Positions 55,638-64,000 of a stretch of DNA of 64,000 nucleotides are shown one piece after another (within the stretch, counting starts at the first letter, position 1; each line of letters opens with the position of its first letter). The position numbers were made by a program, and so were the translations under genes. The notes under the pieces are model-generated. The model was not told where the DNA came from and ran no database searches. It was given only the letters and a program-made list of their open reading frames with translations. The DNA is taken from assembly GCA_050246795.1 (NCBI GenBank), contig JBFWVJ010000003.1, forward strand, positions 1 through 64,000, in the 5' to 3' direction. The DNA comes from JBFWVJ01 sp050246795 (GTDB lineage Bacteria; Patescibacteriota; Gracilibacteria; JAUYGZ01).

Positions 55638-56183
55638 GTGAAGAAATCCGTTGCTGCATCCATGTTCATGCTGGCTTTTCTTCTGATCGCAGCTAGCAGC
55701 ACCGGCTGCGGAGACAAGGACAGAAGCATCGTGATCGCTCCGATCACCAGTGAGGGATACACCCTGAAGGTCCTTCCGCCGAACATCACCCGACTGGAGA
55801 TCGGCGAAAAGCAGGTGTTCAAGTTCGAGGTGAAGGCCCACGAGGACATCTTCATCGATCGGATCGTGGCGAAGTTCCACTCCACCGGCACCGTCTGGAT
55901 CGAAGAGGTGGAGGCGCGAGACGGAACGGCGATCACGCTCGTCAACAGCCACACCTTGTTCCACACGCCTCCCACCTTTCCCCTGGAGATGCCAATTGTC
56001 TTCAACAGCTTCATCCCCCAGGGCACCACCAAAACCTACTTCATCTTCCTCGATCTCACCAAAGTCGATCCCAACAGCACCCTGCGCATGGACCTCCTGA
56101 TGCTGACAGGGAAGGTGACCAATCGGGGCATCGACCTGTACCCTCTCCCCGAAACGCTCAACGGTCCCACCATCTCGAGCTGA
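55638..56183 (+). CDS. GC-rich lipoprotein, paralog 2, 181 aa
   Basis: A Sec-type lipoprotein signal (MKKSVAASMFMLAFLLIAA, lipobox STGC). The mature part is homologous to paralog 1 over nearly its whole length, with the same beta-rich pattern and conserved RD.T, PL..PI and GPT positions. The pair looks like a tandem duplication that has since diverged and switched export signals (Tat-like against Sec). GTG start with Shine-Dalgarno AGGA. GC-rich like its partner; function unknown. Confidence 0.75.
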   Translation: MKKSVAASMFMLAFLLIAASSTGCGDKDRSIVIAPITSEGYTLKVLPPNITRLEIGEKQVFKFEVKAHEDIFIDRIVAKFHSTGTVWIEEVEARDGTAITLVNSHTLFHTPPTFPLEMPIVFNSFIPQGTTKTYFIFLDLTKVDPNSTLRMDLLMLTGKVTNRGIDLYPLPETLNGPTISS

Positions 56184-56195
56184 ATGCCAAGGCCA

Positions 56196-56227
56196 GAACA
56201 GCCCCTCCCGCACGGGGGGGGCTGTTC
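56196..56227 (+). terminator. GC hairpin after paralog 2
   Basis: GAACAGCCCC (56196-56205) pairs with GGGGCTGTTC (56218-56227). No U-tract; recJ follows about 100 bp later. Confidence 0.7.
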
Positions 56228-56328
56228 GCCAAATACCTCTGGAAAACAAAACAAGAGATTGATCCAGTAGAACTTACTGAGAAGAAAAAAAGGAATTGAT
56301 ATGGTGAGCATCCAAATAGAGCCCATCC

Positions 56329-58014
56329 ATGACATCGATCCTCAACAAGCAGTGGAAAATCAAGACCCCTTTTCAGAACATTCCAATCTTGGAACGCGTT
56401 TGTACTCACCGAAACCTCGATCCTCATGCACCAGAGGAGCTTCACTCCCCATGGCTCCTCAAAGATATGCAAAAAGCTGTTGAGCGACTTGAACATGCCA
56501 TCAAAACCCAGCAACGGATCATGATTTTCGGAGACTACGATGTTGATGGAGTCACTGGAGCGACGATCCTCTACCTGGGGCTCAAGCAACTCGGAGCCAA
56601 GGTGTCCGTTCGCCTCCCTCACCGGGAAAAAGATGGATATGGACTAAACACCCGGGTACTGGACGAATGCACACAAGCGGACGTTAAAGTCGTTATCACC
56701 GTCGACTGCGGTATTTCGAATGTCAAAGAAGTGGAGTACGGAAAACAACTCGGTCTCGACATCATCATCACCGACCACCATTCCATCCCACCCGTTCTTC
56801 CCAACCCCTACGCCATCATCAACCCCAAGCAGACCGACTGCCAATACCCCGAAAAAGAAATCGTCGGCTCCGTCGTCGCCTTCAAACTCATCTGTGCTTT
56901 ATTCGAAGAATTCTCCATTGAAAATTGGAAATTGAAAATTGAAAATTTAATGGATTTAGCCGCTCTCGCCACCGTCGCCGACTGTGCCCCACTCAAAGGC
57001 GAAAACCGGACCATCGTCCGACAAGGACTCCTCCAATTCGCCAACACCGAGCACCGAGGCCTACGAACCCTGCTCGACAGCTACCAGCTCACCAGCAAGC
57101 CCATCACCAGCTACCACCTCGGCTTCAACATCGCCCCCTGCATCAATGCCGCTGGTCGGCTCGAAGACCCCATGATCGCCTTCAAAATGATGATCGGAGA
57201 TACGCAGAAAGCTCTGGAACTGCGACAAATGAACCTAGAACGCCAAGAGATCGTCAAAACAGCCCTCGAAGAAGCCAGTGAGCAAGTCGAAAAGTACCAC
57301 AAAAACGACCCGATCCTCATCTTCTGGGCTGAAAACTGGCAACCCGGCATCATCGGCCTGTTGGCGGGAAGGCTTTGCGAACGCTACTATCGACCCGTCA
57401 TCTGCCTCACCAGGCATGAAGCGAAGTACGTCGGCTCCTGTCGCTCCATACCAGAAATCAACATCGTGGAAAAACTCCAGCTAAATGAAGACCTCTTCCT
57501 AAACTACGGCGGACACGCCCAAGCAGCAGGTCTGAGCATTGCTCCGGAAAAGCTGGTAGAACTACGCCAAAGACTCATCGCCGACATTGGCAAACAACTC
57601 GAAGAAAAGCCCCTTCACCCCTCTCTCAGCCTTGATACAGAAATAACCTCCGAAGAAATTTCACTAGCAACCGTCCATCAGCTCACGAGCTTAGAACCCT
57701 TCGGGATGGGCAACCCAGCGCCAAAGTTCCTCTTCAAAAACATCGACCTTAAGCAGATTCGAACCGTAGGAAAAGACAAGACCCATCTGCAACTGGTGCT
57801 GCAACAAGAAAACCGTGTCTACAAAGGTATCGCCTTCCAATTCGCTGAACACGTGCCAAAAATACAAGCCTTGAAAACCGTAGATATTGCCTGCCAGCTC
57901 AACAAAAATGAATTTCGAGGAGAAGTTTCAGTGGATTTGCAAGTCATCGATATGAGAGAATCTGCAGGAAAGGAATCTCATCTTCACCTCTATGAACATT
58001 CAGGAAGCCCTTGA
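56329..58014 (+). CDS. recJ: Single-stranded-DNA exonuclease RecJ
   Basis: A 5'-3' ssDNA exonuclease of the DHH superfamily. Motifs are IFGDYDVDGVTGATIL (motif I), VDCGIS, TDHHSI (motif III DHH), PEKEIVGSVVAFKL, and a DHHA1 region with GRLEDPMIAFKM and NYGGHAQAAGLS. The C-terminal OB-type region is normal. 561 residues. Near residues 196-208 the peptide IENWKLKIEN is encoded by a CAATTTTCAATT-type repeat, just before the conserved MDLAALATVADC. The start at 56329 is approximate; no Shine-Dalgarno. Confidence 0.92.
   Translation: MTSILNKQWKIKTPFQNIPILERVCTHRNLDPHAPEELHSPWLLKDMQKAVERLEHAIKTQQRIMIFGDYDVDGVTGATILYLGLKQLGAKVSVRLPHREKDGYGLNTRVLDECTQADVKVVITVDCGISNVKEVEYGKQLGLDIIITDHHSIPPVLPNPYAIINPKQTDCQYPEKEIVGSVVAFKLICALFEEFSIENWKLKIENLMDLAALATVADCAPLKGENRTIVRQGLLQFANTEHRGLRTLLDSYQLTSKPITSYHLGFNIAPCINAAGRLEDPMIAFKMMIGDTQKALELRQMNLERQEIVKTALEEASEQVEKYHKNDPILIFWAENWQPGIIGLLAGRLCERYYRPVICLTRHEAKYVGSCRSIPEINIVEKLQLNEDLFLNYGGHAQAAGLSIAPEKLVELRQRLIADIGKQLEEKPLHPSLSLDTEITSEEISLATVHQLTSLEPFGMGNPAPKFLFKNIDLKQIRTVGKDKTHLQLVLQQENRVYKGIAFQFAEHVPKIQALKTVDIACQLNKNEFRGEVSVDLQVIDMRESAGKESHLHLYEHSGSP
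56916..56952. repeat. CAATTTTCAATT-type repeat inside recJ
   Basis: Repeated GAAAATTG units bracketed by CCATT and AATGG. Same family as the intergenic copy at 50189-50291; read in frame in RecJ. Confidence 0.6.
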
Positions 58015-58399
58015 AGCCTATAGCAGAGACGCCACCATCCCTGCGCAAGAGAGCCATCCTCCAGAAATGAACCTCTGGAAATATCTTACGGACCACAAAA
58101 TGAAGCTCAGCGAGATCTTAAGATTCCTGAGCAAATCAGGCGAAGATGACCTGAGGAAGGCCATTGATGAAAACATTACCACCCCCGTGAAAGCGATCAA
58201 TGCGGAAGTCTACCAGCGCATTATGGTCCTGCTTTCATTCTTATATCAATCCGGAAACGACCTGGAGAGCATCCTGAGGACCTTGCAATCCACCAAGGAC
58301 GGAGATCCAGGGAATACCACGACAAGGCTTCTGCGTGAAGCACGAGAAATTGCGGAGCAAACGAAAGCAGACACTCATAAAAAACGAAAGAGCTTGTAG
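57992..58399 (+). CDS. Hypothetical protein, 135 aa
   Basis: Not recognised. A helical, soluble protein with a basic end KKRKSL. It overlaps the recJ end by 23 bp and is probably co-transcribed and translationally coupled. Confidence 0.6.
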   Translation: MNIQEALEAYSRDATIPAQESHPPEMNLWKYLTDHKMKLSEILRFLSKSGEDDLRKAIDENITTPVKAINAEVYQRIMVLLSFLYQSGNDLESILRTLQSTKDGDPGNTTTRLLREAREIAEQTKADTHKKRKSL

Positions 58400-58403
58400 C
58401 CAA

Positions 58404-58462
58404 GAGCTAGGAGCGGGTAGTATGAAGGGCGAAGCGAGCTACCAGCTACAAGCTACCAGCTA
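58404..58462. repeat. AGCTACCAGCTA-type low-complexity repeat
   Basis: Short units AGCTACCAGCTA and CAAGCTACCAGCTAA with a partial inverse (GTAGCCAAGAGCTAGG) fill the gap between the 135-aa gene and pyrB. It looks like another family of short dispersed repeats. Confidence 0.4.
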
Positions 58463-58472
58463 ACCCTCCCTC

Positions 58473-59372
58473 ATGACCCATATCCTCTCCGCTGAACAAT
58501 TCTCCAAAAAAGAGCTGTTGCAGCTGTTTGAAGCAGCCAAAAAACTCCAAAAAGCCAAGAAAATCCCCCAAACCATGAAAGGGAAAATCCTGGCCACGGT
58601 TTTTCTGGAACCTTCAACTCGTACAAGATTAAGCTTCGAAACCGGCATGCTCAAACTCGGAGGACAGGTGATTTCCATCCCCAATGCTGAATCTTCATCA
58701 CTCAACAAAGGAGAAACCCTCACAGACACCGCCAGAATGGTCAGCACTTTTGCCGATGTCATCGCTATGAGGACCCCGGAAAAAGGACAAGTAGCAGAAT
58801 TCGCTTCCACCTCAAAAGTCCCCGTCATCAACGCCGGAGACGGCACCGGCGAACATCCCACCCAGCACCTGCTGGATTTCTATACCATCTGGAAAGAACG
58901 AGGCACCCTCGACGGGCTTACCCTCGGACTCATGGGAGACTGCAAAAACAGTCGAGTCCTGAGAGGCATGGCCAAAATGGCCGCGCTGTTCAATATGAAG
59001 CTGATCTTTATCGCCCCCGAAGAAGTCCAAGTCGAATCCGATATTCAGCACTATCTGCTCGAAAGGAAACGCGAATTTAAAATGGTGAATTCACTGACCA
59101 AGTGCATCAAAGACCTCGATGTGCTAGAGATCAACCGGATCCGTCATGAATACTTCGCCGACAAAGAACGGGCCCTTCAGATCGGAAAGCAGTTCGTCCT
59201 CAGCCGGATCATGGTCATGAAGGGAAAGAAAAACCTGATCGTCCTTGATCCATTGCCAAGAATCAACACCGTCCAGGAAGATGTTGACGCACTCCCACAA
59301 GCCAAGTACTTCGAAGCCGTCGAAAACGGCGTCTACATCCGCATGGCCTTGCTCAATCATCTGGTCAAATAA
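58473..59372 (+). CDS. pyrB: Aspartate carbamoyltransferase catalytic subunit
   Basis: First committed step of pyrimidine synthesis, using the carbamoyl phosphate made by CarB. It has the carbamoyl-phosphate loop EPSTRTRLSFE, the interdomain motif GTGEHPTQHLLD and the aspartate-binding DPLPRI loop (LDPLPR). 299 residues. Start context CCTCATG. Confidence 0.95.
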   Translation: MTHILSAEQFSKKELLQLFEAAKKLQKAKKIPQTMKGKILATVFLEPSTRTRLSFETGMLKLGGQVISIPNAESSSLNKGETLTDTARMVSTFADVIAMRTPEKGQVAEFASTSKVPVINAGDGTGEHPTQHLLDFYTIWKERGTLDGLTLGLMGDCKNSRVLRGMAKMAALFNMKLIFIAPEEVQVESDIQHYLLERKREFKMVNSLTKCIKDLDVLEINRIRHEYFADKERALQIGKQFVLSRIMVMKGKKNLIVLDPLPRINTVQEDVDALPQAKYFEAVENGVYIRMALLNHLVK

Positions 59373-59423
59373 AAACAGGCCATCAGGCCCATTCTTATTC
59401 AGCATCCGCGAGCAAGTGGATGA

Positions 59424-59582
59424 CTATTCCTCGTCATCAAAATCAGCGTCAAATTCAAAGGTAAATCCCTCTTCTTCGCCCTCCGGAACAAACTCGAGTT
59501 CCGTCATTCCCGAAAGGTCGAAATCAAAAAGAAGACCCTCATCCTCAACATTTTCGAACTGTTGTTTGATTTTTTTAGCCAT
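59424..59582 (-). CDS. Very acidic microprotein, 52 aa
   Basis: ATG at 59582 to TAG at 59424. A basic start MAKKIKQQ is followed by a highly acidic body rich in Glu, Asp and Phe (for example EDEGLLFDFD, ending DDEE). It has its own consensus promoter (59618-59646) and a leader of about 30 nt. Probably cytoplasmic and disordered; a protein-interaction or nucleic-acid-mimic role is conceivable. Not recognised. Confidence 0.7.
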   Translation of the reverse strand: MAKKIKQQFENVEDEGLLFDFDLSGMTELEFVPEGEEEGFTFEFDADFDDEE

Positions 59583-59617
59583 AAAGAGAAAGTGAAGAAA
59601 TGAATTTCGATCTCCTT

Positions 59618-59646
59618 ATTATACCAAAAAAGCGGATCAAATTCAA
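59618..59646 (-). promoter_or_regulatory. Promoter of the acidic microprotein gene
   Basis: Minus strand: TTGAAT (59646-59641), 17-nt spacer, TATAAT (59623-59618). Confidence 0.75.
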
Positions 59647-59660
59647 ACCCTCCTTTCACT

Positions 59661-60965
59661 CTATCCATCAAAATCCACCAAATACTCCAAAGGGTCTACA
59701 TACTTCCCATCCTTGAGGATTTCAAAGTGCAAATGCGGCCCGGTGGTCAGCCTTCCAGCCCCATGAGTGCCAATGGCCCCACCACTCAATGCAATCACTT
59801 GTCCCTGCTGGACGACATCTCCTTCCTTGACCTTGGAAGAATAGAGATGACCATACACGGTAGAAAACCCATCTCGGTGAGCCAACTGTAAATAACTGTA
59901 TCCGGTCTCACCTCCATCATGAAACTTCAAAACCCGTCCGGAAAGTGGGGCCCGGACTGGTGTCAGCTGATCAGTGGGAATATCGATCGCATTATGGTCG
60001 ATCCCGAAGCGCTTCCGATAGCCTTCATCCTGGAAATGAGCCGAAATGCCGAGAAGAGGGTCAACCGGCCATTGAAACTGCTCATCGGGAAAGTTTTGAT
60101 AGGCCTGAGGAGAAATCCCCCCCGCCAGATCCTGAACGCGCTTCATGATGATTTTTTGCTCCTCTATCGCTTCCTCCAAAGCCTTTTGGAAGAACTGCTG
60201 TTCTTCTTGCTTGTCACGCAGGAGCTGTTGCTGAAAACTCGACTGTTGCGCCAGCACCAAAGCAGACTGCTGAACCTGCTCTCGATAGAGTTCCATTTGT
60301 TCCTGGAGGGCCATCAGTTCATTCCGCAAAGCAGTCAGCTGAAACTGGCGGGATGAGACCAGGTGCATTTGTTCGACCAATTGAGACTGAATCTTCCCCA
60401 TGAGGTAATCCTGAAAAACAACCTCTGATGGCGCATCCGAATGAACAAACAGCTGGGCAAGATTGAACCGTCCATCTTCCATCACAAACTCACGCTTGAT
60501 ACGGTAGTAAAGGACCAAAAGTTTTTCAAACTTCTGGACCACTCCCTTCATTTCCAGATTCAAGAACTGATCTTGGATATAGAGCTTGTCATACAGTTCT
60601 TGCAATCCCTGGATTTTTCCAGAAACAACTGCCTCCTGACGCCTCATTCGCTCTGCCTGCGCCGTGATGTACTGGACCTGCGCGTCGATCGATGAAATAT
60701 CCTGCTGGAGTGGAAACAGCACTGCATTCAATCCCTGGATCTCTTGTTCACTCAACTGAAACAACTGTTGGTAGCCCTCCAAAAAACGGGTCTGAGGAGC
60801 TGGGGACCGAGAGGGCGTTGGAGCGGGTACAGAAAGCTCATCCGCGGTCAAGGCTTCATCAGGATCATACTCCAAGATCAGATCATTGGCAGAAACAGCT
60901 CGAGTGCTGCTCACCACTGCTAAAGCGGCCAGGACACAGCAGAGATGTTTCCATGGACTCTTCAT
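59661..60965 (-). CDS. Secreted M23-family peptidase with coiled coil (EnvC/NlpD type), 434 aa
   Basis: A signal peptide (about 1-25) precedes a long coiled coil (about 70-290) and a LytM/M23 domain with FGIDHNAIDIP and HLHFE, which supply zinc ligands. The domain also has YGHL and GTHGAGRLTTGPHLHFEI. It probably cleaves, or activates cleavage of, peptidoglycan at division or during cell separation, as EnvC does. 12 bp below the DUF4215 gene, so probably one operon. Confidence 0.85.
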   Translation of the reverse strand: MKSPWKHLCCVLAALAVVSSTRAVSANDLILEYDPDEALTADELSVPAPTPSRSPAPQTRFLEGYQQLFQLSEQEIQGLNAVLFPLQQDISSIDAQVQYITAQAERMRRQEAVVSGKIQGLQELYDKLYIQDQFLNLEMKGVVQKFEKLLVLYYRIKREFVMEDGRFNLAQLFVHSDAPSEVVFQDYLMGKIQSQLVEQMHLVSSRQFQLTALRNELMALQEQMELYREQVQQSALVLAQQSSFQQQLLRDKQEEQQFFQKALEEAIEEQKIIMKRVQDLAGGISPQAYQNFPDEQFQWPVDPLLGISAHFQDEGYRKRFGIDHNAIDIPTDQLTPVRAPLSGRVLKFHDGGETGYSYLQLAHRDGFSTVYGHLYSSKVKEGDVVQQGQVIALSGGAIGTHGAGRLTTGPHLHFEILKDGKYVDPLEYLVDFDG

Positions 60966-60977
60966 GAGGATGAAAAA

Positions 60978-62405
60978 TTATTCTTGGTAACGGGAAAGAA
61001 TGATGGCGAGTATCTGGGTAGCGTCACTTCCATACGTTTCCCATTTTTGAAGCAGGTCCAGCAAATCGCTAAAATCATACACTCCATCCTTATTGGCATC
61101 AGCAGCATACAGAGCTGGGCTCACGACCCTGAAGACAAACTTTGCAACGGGTACAAATTGATCCTGCTGCTTCACTTCCAGGACAAATGACACCTGACCT
61201 TCCTGAGAAGGCGCCACAAACGAAGTCCTCGCGGCATCTGCATCTTCGATACTTACCGAAAGGGTATTGGTGGAATCAGCACTCCATCGTACCTCAGTGC
61301 TAAGACTAGGGACATACTGAGTCACCTGAAGTCCGTCCAAGACGGTCCTTTCACCATACAGAGCAAAGTACTCATTCACGATCTGACCGTTCTCTACCCT
61401 GGTGGAAGTAGGGACATTTGGATTCAAAGCAGAAGTGGTGGTTTGAACAGTAGGAAGAGCCTGCTCCACAACACAATCCGGACTGCACCCATCCCCACCG
61501 TCACGGTTGCCATCATCACACTGTTCACTCCCCTCAACACTTGAGTTACCACATGCAGCGACAGGCACTTCATTTTGACATGAACTATCACACCCATCTC
61601 CGGAGACGGTGTTCCCATCATCACACTGCTCACCAGGATCGACGACAGTGTTTCCACAAGCAGCCGTGAAGAGCAAGCAGTTCAGATTACACTGCTGCGC
61701 CATCAGCGGATCTCGGAAATCACATTCCTCACCCAATTCAAGCACCCCATTTCCGCAAACAGGAGCGACCTCACCTTGGCAAGCAGCATCACATCCGTCA
61801 CCTGAGACCGTGTTTCGGTCATCGCACTGCTCACCAGCATCGAGCACTCCATTTCCGCAGAGTGAAACCTCAGTCTGGCAGGTGTCACTACATCCATCGC
61901 CAGCGATTGCATTGCCATCATCACACTGTTCACCTGCTTCCACGAGCAAATCACCACACACCGGAGCTGCCACCTCGATCTGGCAAAGATCATCACATCC
62001 ATCTCCAGAAACTGCGTTTCCATCATCACACTGCTCACTTCCTTCGATCATCGAGTCGCCACAAACAGGCAAGACCTCCCCATTGCAATCACTGCTGCAA
62101 CCATCCCCTGAAATGGCGTTCCCATCATCACAGTTCTCACCCGCGTCCAAAACGCCATTGCCACAGGTCGAAACCTCGGTCTGGCATTGGTCGTCACAGC
62201 CGTCACCGATCAGAAGATTCCCATCGTCACACTGTTCCTGATCTTCGAGAAGGGTATTCCCACACACCGGCATGGTACCATTGTAACCGCCCGTCAAAAC
62301 ATCCCCTCTCAGACGCTGTTGGTCATAGAACTGGTACGCAACCACCACCACGATCAGAGCGAACAACGAGAAGAGGGCGACAATTTGCCCAACGCGTCGA
62401 GACAT
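60978..62405 (-). CDS. Surface protein with eight DUF4215 Cys-rich repeats and dockerin-like end, 475 aa
   Basis: One N-terminal signal-anchor helix (about 8-26). Eight repeats of the CGN.VL..GEQCDDGN...GDGC...C type (DUF4215, Myxococcus Cys-rich repeat) follow between residues 45 and 325. Then come a beta-rich domain (about 330-420) and a C-terminal DANKDGVYDFSDLLDLL segment that looks like one dockerin/EF-hand-type calcium site. Likely displayed outside the cell and held by disulfides. Co-directional with the M23 peptidase gene. Confidence 0.85.
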   Translation of the reverse strand: MSRRVGQIVALFSLFALIVVVVAYQFYDQQRLRGDVLTGGYNGTMPVCGNTLLEDQEQCDDGNLLIGDGCDDQCQTEVSTCGNGVLDAGENCDDGNAISGDGCSSDCNGEVLPVCGDSMIEGSEQCDDGNAVSGDGCDDLCQIEVAAPVCGDLLVEAGEQCDDGNAIAGDGCSDTCQTEVSLCGNGVLDAGEQCDDRNTVSGDGCDAACQGEVAPVCGNGVLELGEECDFRDPLMAQQCNLNCLLFTAACGNTVVDPGEQCDDGNTVSGDGCDSSCQNEVPVAACGNSSVEGSEQCDDGNRDGGDGCSPDCVVEQALPTVQTTTSALNPNVPTSTRVENGQIVNEYFALYGERTVLDGLQVTQYVPSLSTEVRWSADSTNTLSVSIEDADAARTSFVAPSQEGQVSFVLEVKQQDQFVPVAKFVFRVVSPALYAADANKDGVYDFSDLLDLLQKWETYGSDATQILAIILSRYQE

Positions 62406-62494
62406 AGAGAGGCTTATATCAGCCGAAGTATATCATCGCAAAAACCCATGCTCAAAACCTTTGTCAAGAATGGACTTTACTCATCATTTTTCAG

Positions 62495-62523
62495 TTGTTT
62501 GCGAGCTTTTTGTGATTTATAAT
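62495..62523 (+). promoter_or_regulatory. Promoter of tRNA-Met
   Basis: TTGTTT (62495-62500), 17-nt spacer, TATAAT (62518-62523). A short CAATTTTCAATT-type repeat remnant (62540-62571) lies between it and the tRNA. Confidence 0.65.
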
Positions 62524-62576
62524 TTCCCAGCGATTTGCAATGAAAATTGAGAATCGAAAATGAAGAATTGACGCAT

Positions 62577-62653
62577 GTCAGGGTAGCTCAGCTGGTTAGA
62601 GCACGGGATTCATAACCCCGAGGTCGGAAGTTCAAGTCTTCTCCCTGACACCA
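62577..62653 (+). tRNA. tRNA-Met (anticodon CAT)
   Basis: Acceptor GTCAGGG/CCCTGAC, D-arm AGCTCAGCTGGTTAGAGC, anticodon loop TTCATAA giving CAT, T-arm GAAGTTCAAGTCTTC and an encoded CCA. It looks like elongator tRNA-Met; an Ile2-type tRNA (lysidine CAT) cannot be excluded. Confidence 0.9.
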
Positions 62654-62669
62654 TCTTTCCCACTCCACC

Positions 62670-63509
62670 ATGACCAAAAATATTTGTCATCGACTCCTCT
62701 TGTCACTGAGCGTTCTGTTGATGATCAGCGGGTGCTCCACCTCCACGGAACCTCAGATCAGCCTGGAAACAAGTCAAAACGAGCTCAAAGTAGGACAGCC
62801 AGTTGAGATGACCTTTTCGATCACCGACCAACAGGGCCGTCCCACTCAAAAACTGATGATAAGCCATGAACGGATTCTCCACGTCGTTGTGATCGGCGAA
62901 GACTTTGAAGAGTTCTTTCATATCCATCCTGAAGACCTCGGGCCGATCACGGAGGACATGAAACGAGCCGCTCGATTCACGACCCGCTTCACGCCTCAAA
63001 AAGCCGGACGGTATCTCGTCTCAACTGACTTCGCTCATCAAAACGGACACACTTCCAAGACCTTCCAAATCACCGTCGATGGTGAGCCAGCTATGACACC
63101 ACCATCTGAAGACTTTAGCGCCTACCAATCGGTGGATGGCTACGAAATCACCCTGACTTCTCACGAGCCATTTGAAACTGGAAAAAACAACAGCCTGCAC
63201 TTCAACATTTTCCAGAACCAGCAAAACGTTACCGACCTCGAGCCATATTTGGGAGCGGCTATGCATGTCGCCATCGTTCGTAAAGATTTCCAGCACTTCA
63301 TCCATACCCATGGCATGCCGCACCAAGACGAAGAAATGGACCATGTGATGGACCATTCAATGGAGCACCACACCATGCTTCCCGATCAATTCGGACCAGA
63401 GCTGGAAGCAGAAGTGGTGTTTCCGACAGCAGGGACCTACCATGTCTTCGCGGAATTCAAGCACCTCGGTAAGACCGTCGTGACGCATTTCCAAATACCA
63501 GTCAAATAA
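62670..63509 (+). CDS. His-rich exported lipoprotein with duplicated metal-binding-like domain, 279 aa
   Basis: Lipobox ISGC (Cys22). Two similar domains follow, with the parallel motifs LHVVVIGEDFEEFFHIHPED and MHVAIVRKDFQHFIHTHG, each a strand followed by a D.x.FxHxH group. This resembles YtkA/FixH-like periplasmic proteins that handle copper or other metals. Between them an HxxxMxH-rich stretch (HQDEEMDHVMDHSMEHH) could bind Cu. It is placed after tRNA-Met with no Shine-Dalgarno. Metal handling is inferred. Confidence 0.75.
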   Translation: MTKNICHRLLLSLSVLLMISGCSTSTEPQISLETSQNELKVGQPVEMTFSITDQQGRPTQKLMISHERILHVVVIGEDFEEFFHIHPEDLGPITEDMKRAARFTTRFTPQKAGRYLVSTDFAHQNGHTSKTFQITVDGEPAMTPPSEDFSAYQSVDGYEITLTSHEPFETGKNNSLHFNIFQNQQNVTDLEPYLGAAMHVAIVRKDFQHFIHTHGMPHQDEEMDHVMDHSMEHHTMLPDQFGPELEAEVVFPTAGTYHVFAEFKHLGKTVVTHFQIPVK

Positions 63510-63618
63510 GCAGCCAGAAGCGAAGTGGTCGAAAACACTTCTCAGAAAGATGTAAACCTAAATTCGCTGAGGTTTTTTCAAAAAAGAGATAAAGTATGAT
63601 GGTTCATCATCTCTCTCC

Positions 63619-64000
63619 ATGGCCATCAAAAAACCCACACCAACCACCACAAAGGATATCCTGTCCACACTCTGGGAATACATCAAAGCCTTCTTTCGAA
63701 TCGTCTGGGAAGTCATCCTCTTTATCGTCCGCATGGTCGTCAAAATCCTGGTCGGACTGTACCTTCTCATCAAATCCATCGCCTTTAGTGTGTCAGCACT
63801 GATAGCCGCCTTTTCACTCCTGGTGATCGCTGGCGCTCTTTCCGTCTACTTGGTCAGCATCGGCATGGGCCTCAAAGACAGCGAAGCCTTCACGAGCTGG
63901 AGAGAAAACATGATCGAAACCCACCGGATGGTCTACGAACAACATCAAGAAAAATGGCTCAAGAAAAAACTCAGCACCAAAGAGTACCAAGTCGCAGAAC
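63619..64000 (+). CDS. Membrane protein, 5' part (runs off window)
   Basis: Open from the ATG at 63619 to the window end (127 codons). There are two hydrophobic segments (about 28-55 and 58-82) after a short polar start, then a charged helical region (SWRENMIETHRMVYEQHQEK). This fits the N-terminus of a membrane-bound enzyme with its main domain beyond the window (penicillin-binding proteins have this look), but that is a guess. The incomplete frame lacks a visible stop. Confidence 0.7.
   Translation, partial: MAIKKPTPTTTKDILSTLWEYIKAFFRIVWEVILFIVRMVVKILVGLYLLIKSIAFSVSALIAAFSLLVIAGALSVYLVSIGMGLKDSEAFTSWRENMIETHRMVYEQHQEKWLKKKLSTKEYQVAE

Noticed and set aside
54774..56330. Inverted repeats flanking the GC-rich lipoprotein pair
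   Set aside because: Only short or imperfect matches were found, unlike the permease and first lipoprotein islands, so I do not claim flanking ends here.

Overview
The window reads as chromosome of a Candidate Phyla Radiation bacterium, most likely Peregrinibacteria-like. This is an inference from several signs. There are S-layer (SLH) and DUF4215 surface proteins and a stand-alone 23S-5S rRNA unit with an insertion in the 23S gene. Most genes lack a Shine-Dalgarno site and instead have a pyrimidine-rich stretch (CCTATG, CCTCATG) at the start. A fairly full amino-acid and pyrimidine biosynthesis set is present, which is unusual for most CPR lineages but known for Peregrinibacteria. TGA behaves as an ordinary stop. 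Consensus promoters (TTGACA, 16-17 nt, TATAAT) are common and easy to see.

Layout. 1-4.9 kb: a GC-rich lipoprotein island, intergenic palindromic repeats and a giant SLH surface protein. 4.9-12.2 kb (minus): an ABC-2 transporter operon of GldA/GldF/GldG type with a DUF4340 protein and a zinc metalloprotease, ending in aroA. 12.3-12.7 kb: a tandem array of 100-bp repeats between divergent promoters. 12.8-21 kb (plus): hflX, a gene with an elaborate structured leader, a calpain-like/FHA-like protein, two unknown genes, and threonine synthase fused to a LeuA-type regulatory domain behind a probable attenuator. 21-29.4 kb: SLH serine protease, tRNAs Leu/Lys/Cys, lspA, ftsW/rodA, a (p)ppGpp synthetase and a PAS-GAF sensor. 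29.4-34 kb (minus): a glutamine-amidotransferase-like gene and two paralogous, divergent methyltransferase-like genes behind one strong promoter. 34-38 kb (minus): 5S and 23S rRNA with their own promoter and no 16S.

38-47.5 kb: branched-chain amino acid genes (ilvC, ilvD, ilvN and ilvB, the last split into two frames), interleaved with a GC-rich permease gene, a TrmB regulator, a possible attenuator and small Cys-rich ORFs. 47.6-59.4 kb: obgE, rbfA, carB, RNase H, two paralogous GC-rich lipoprotein genes, recJ and pyrB. 59.4-64 kb: a 52-residue acidic protein, an M23 peptidase, a DUF4215 surface protein, tRNA-Met, a His-rich lipoprotein and a truncated membrane protein.

Two observations stand out. 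First, short palindromic repeats of several families lie both between genes and, in frame, inside conserved enzymes (aroA twice, ilvD, ilvB, obgE, recJ). This resembles Rickettsia palindromic elements. In ilvB the element coincides with a frame change, and in ilvB and ilvD it encodes a similar peptide. Second, several orphan genes, most of them visibly GC-rich, share one layout: leader hairpin, real Shine-Dalgarno site, single ORF, and a GC-rich hairpin after the stop. Two of these units are also flanked by inverted repeats. They look like acquired self-contained expression cassettes. Coordinates and pairings were read by eye; no database search or folding program was run.
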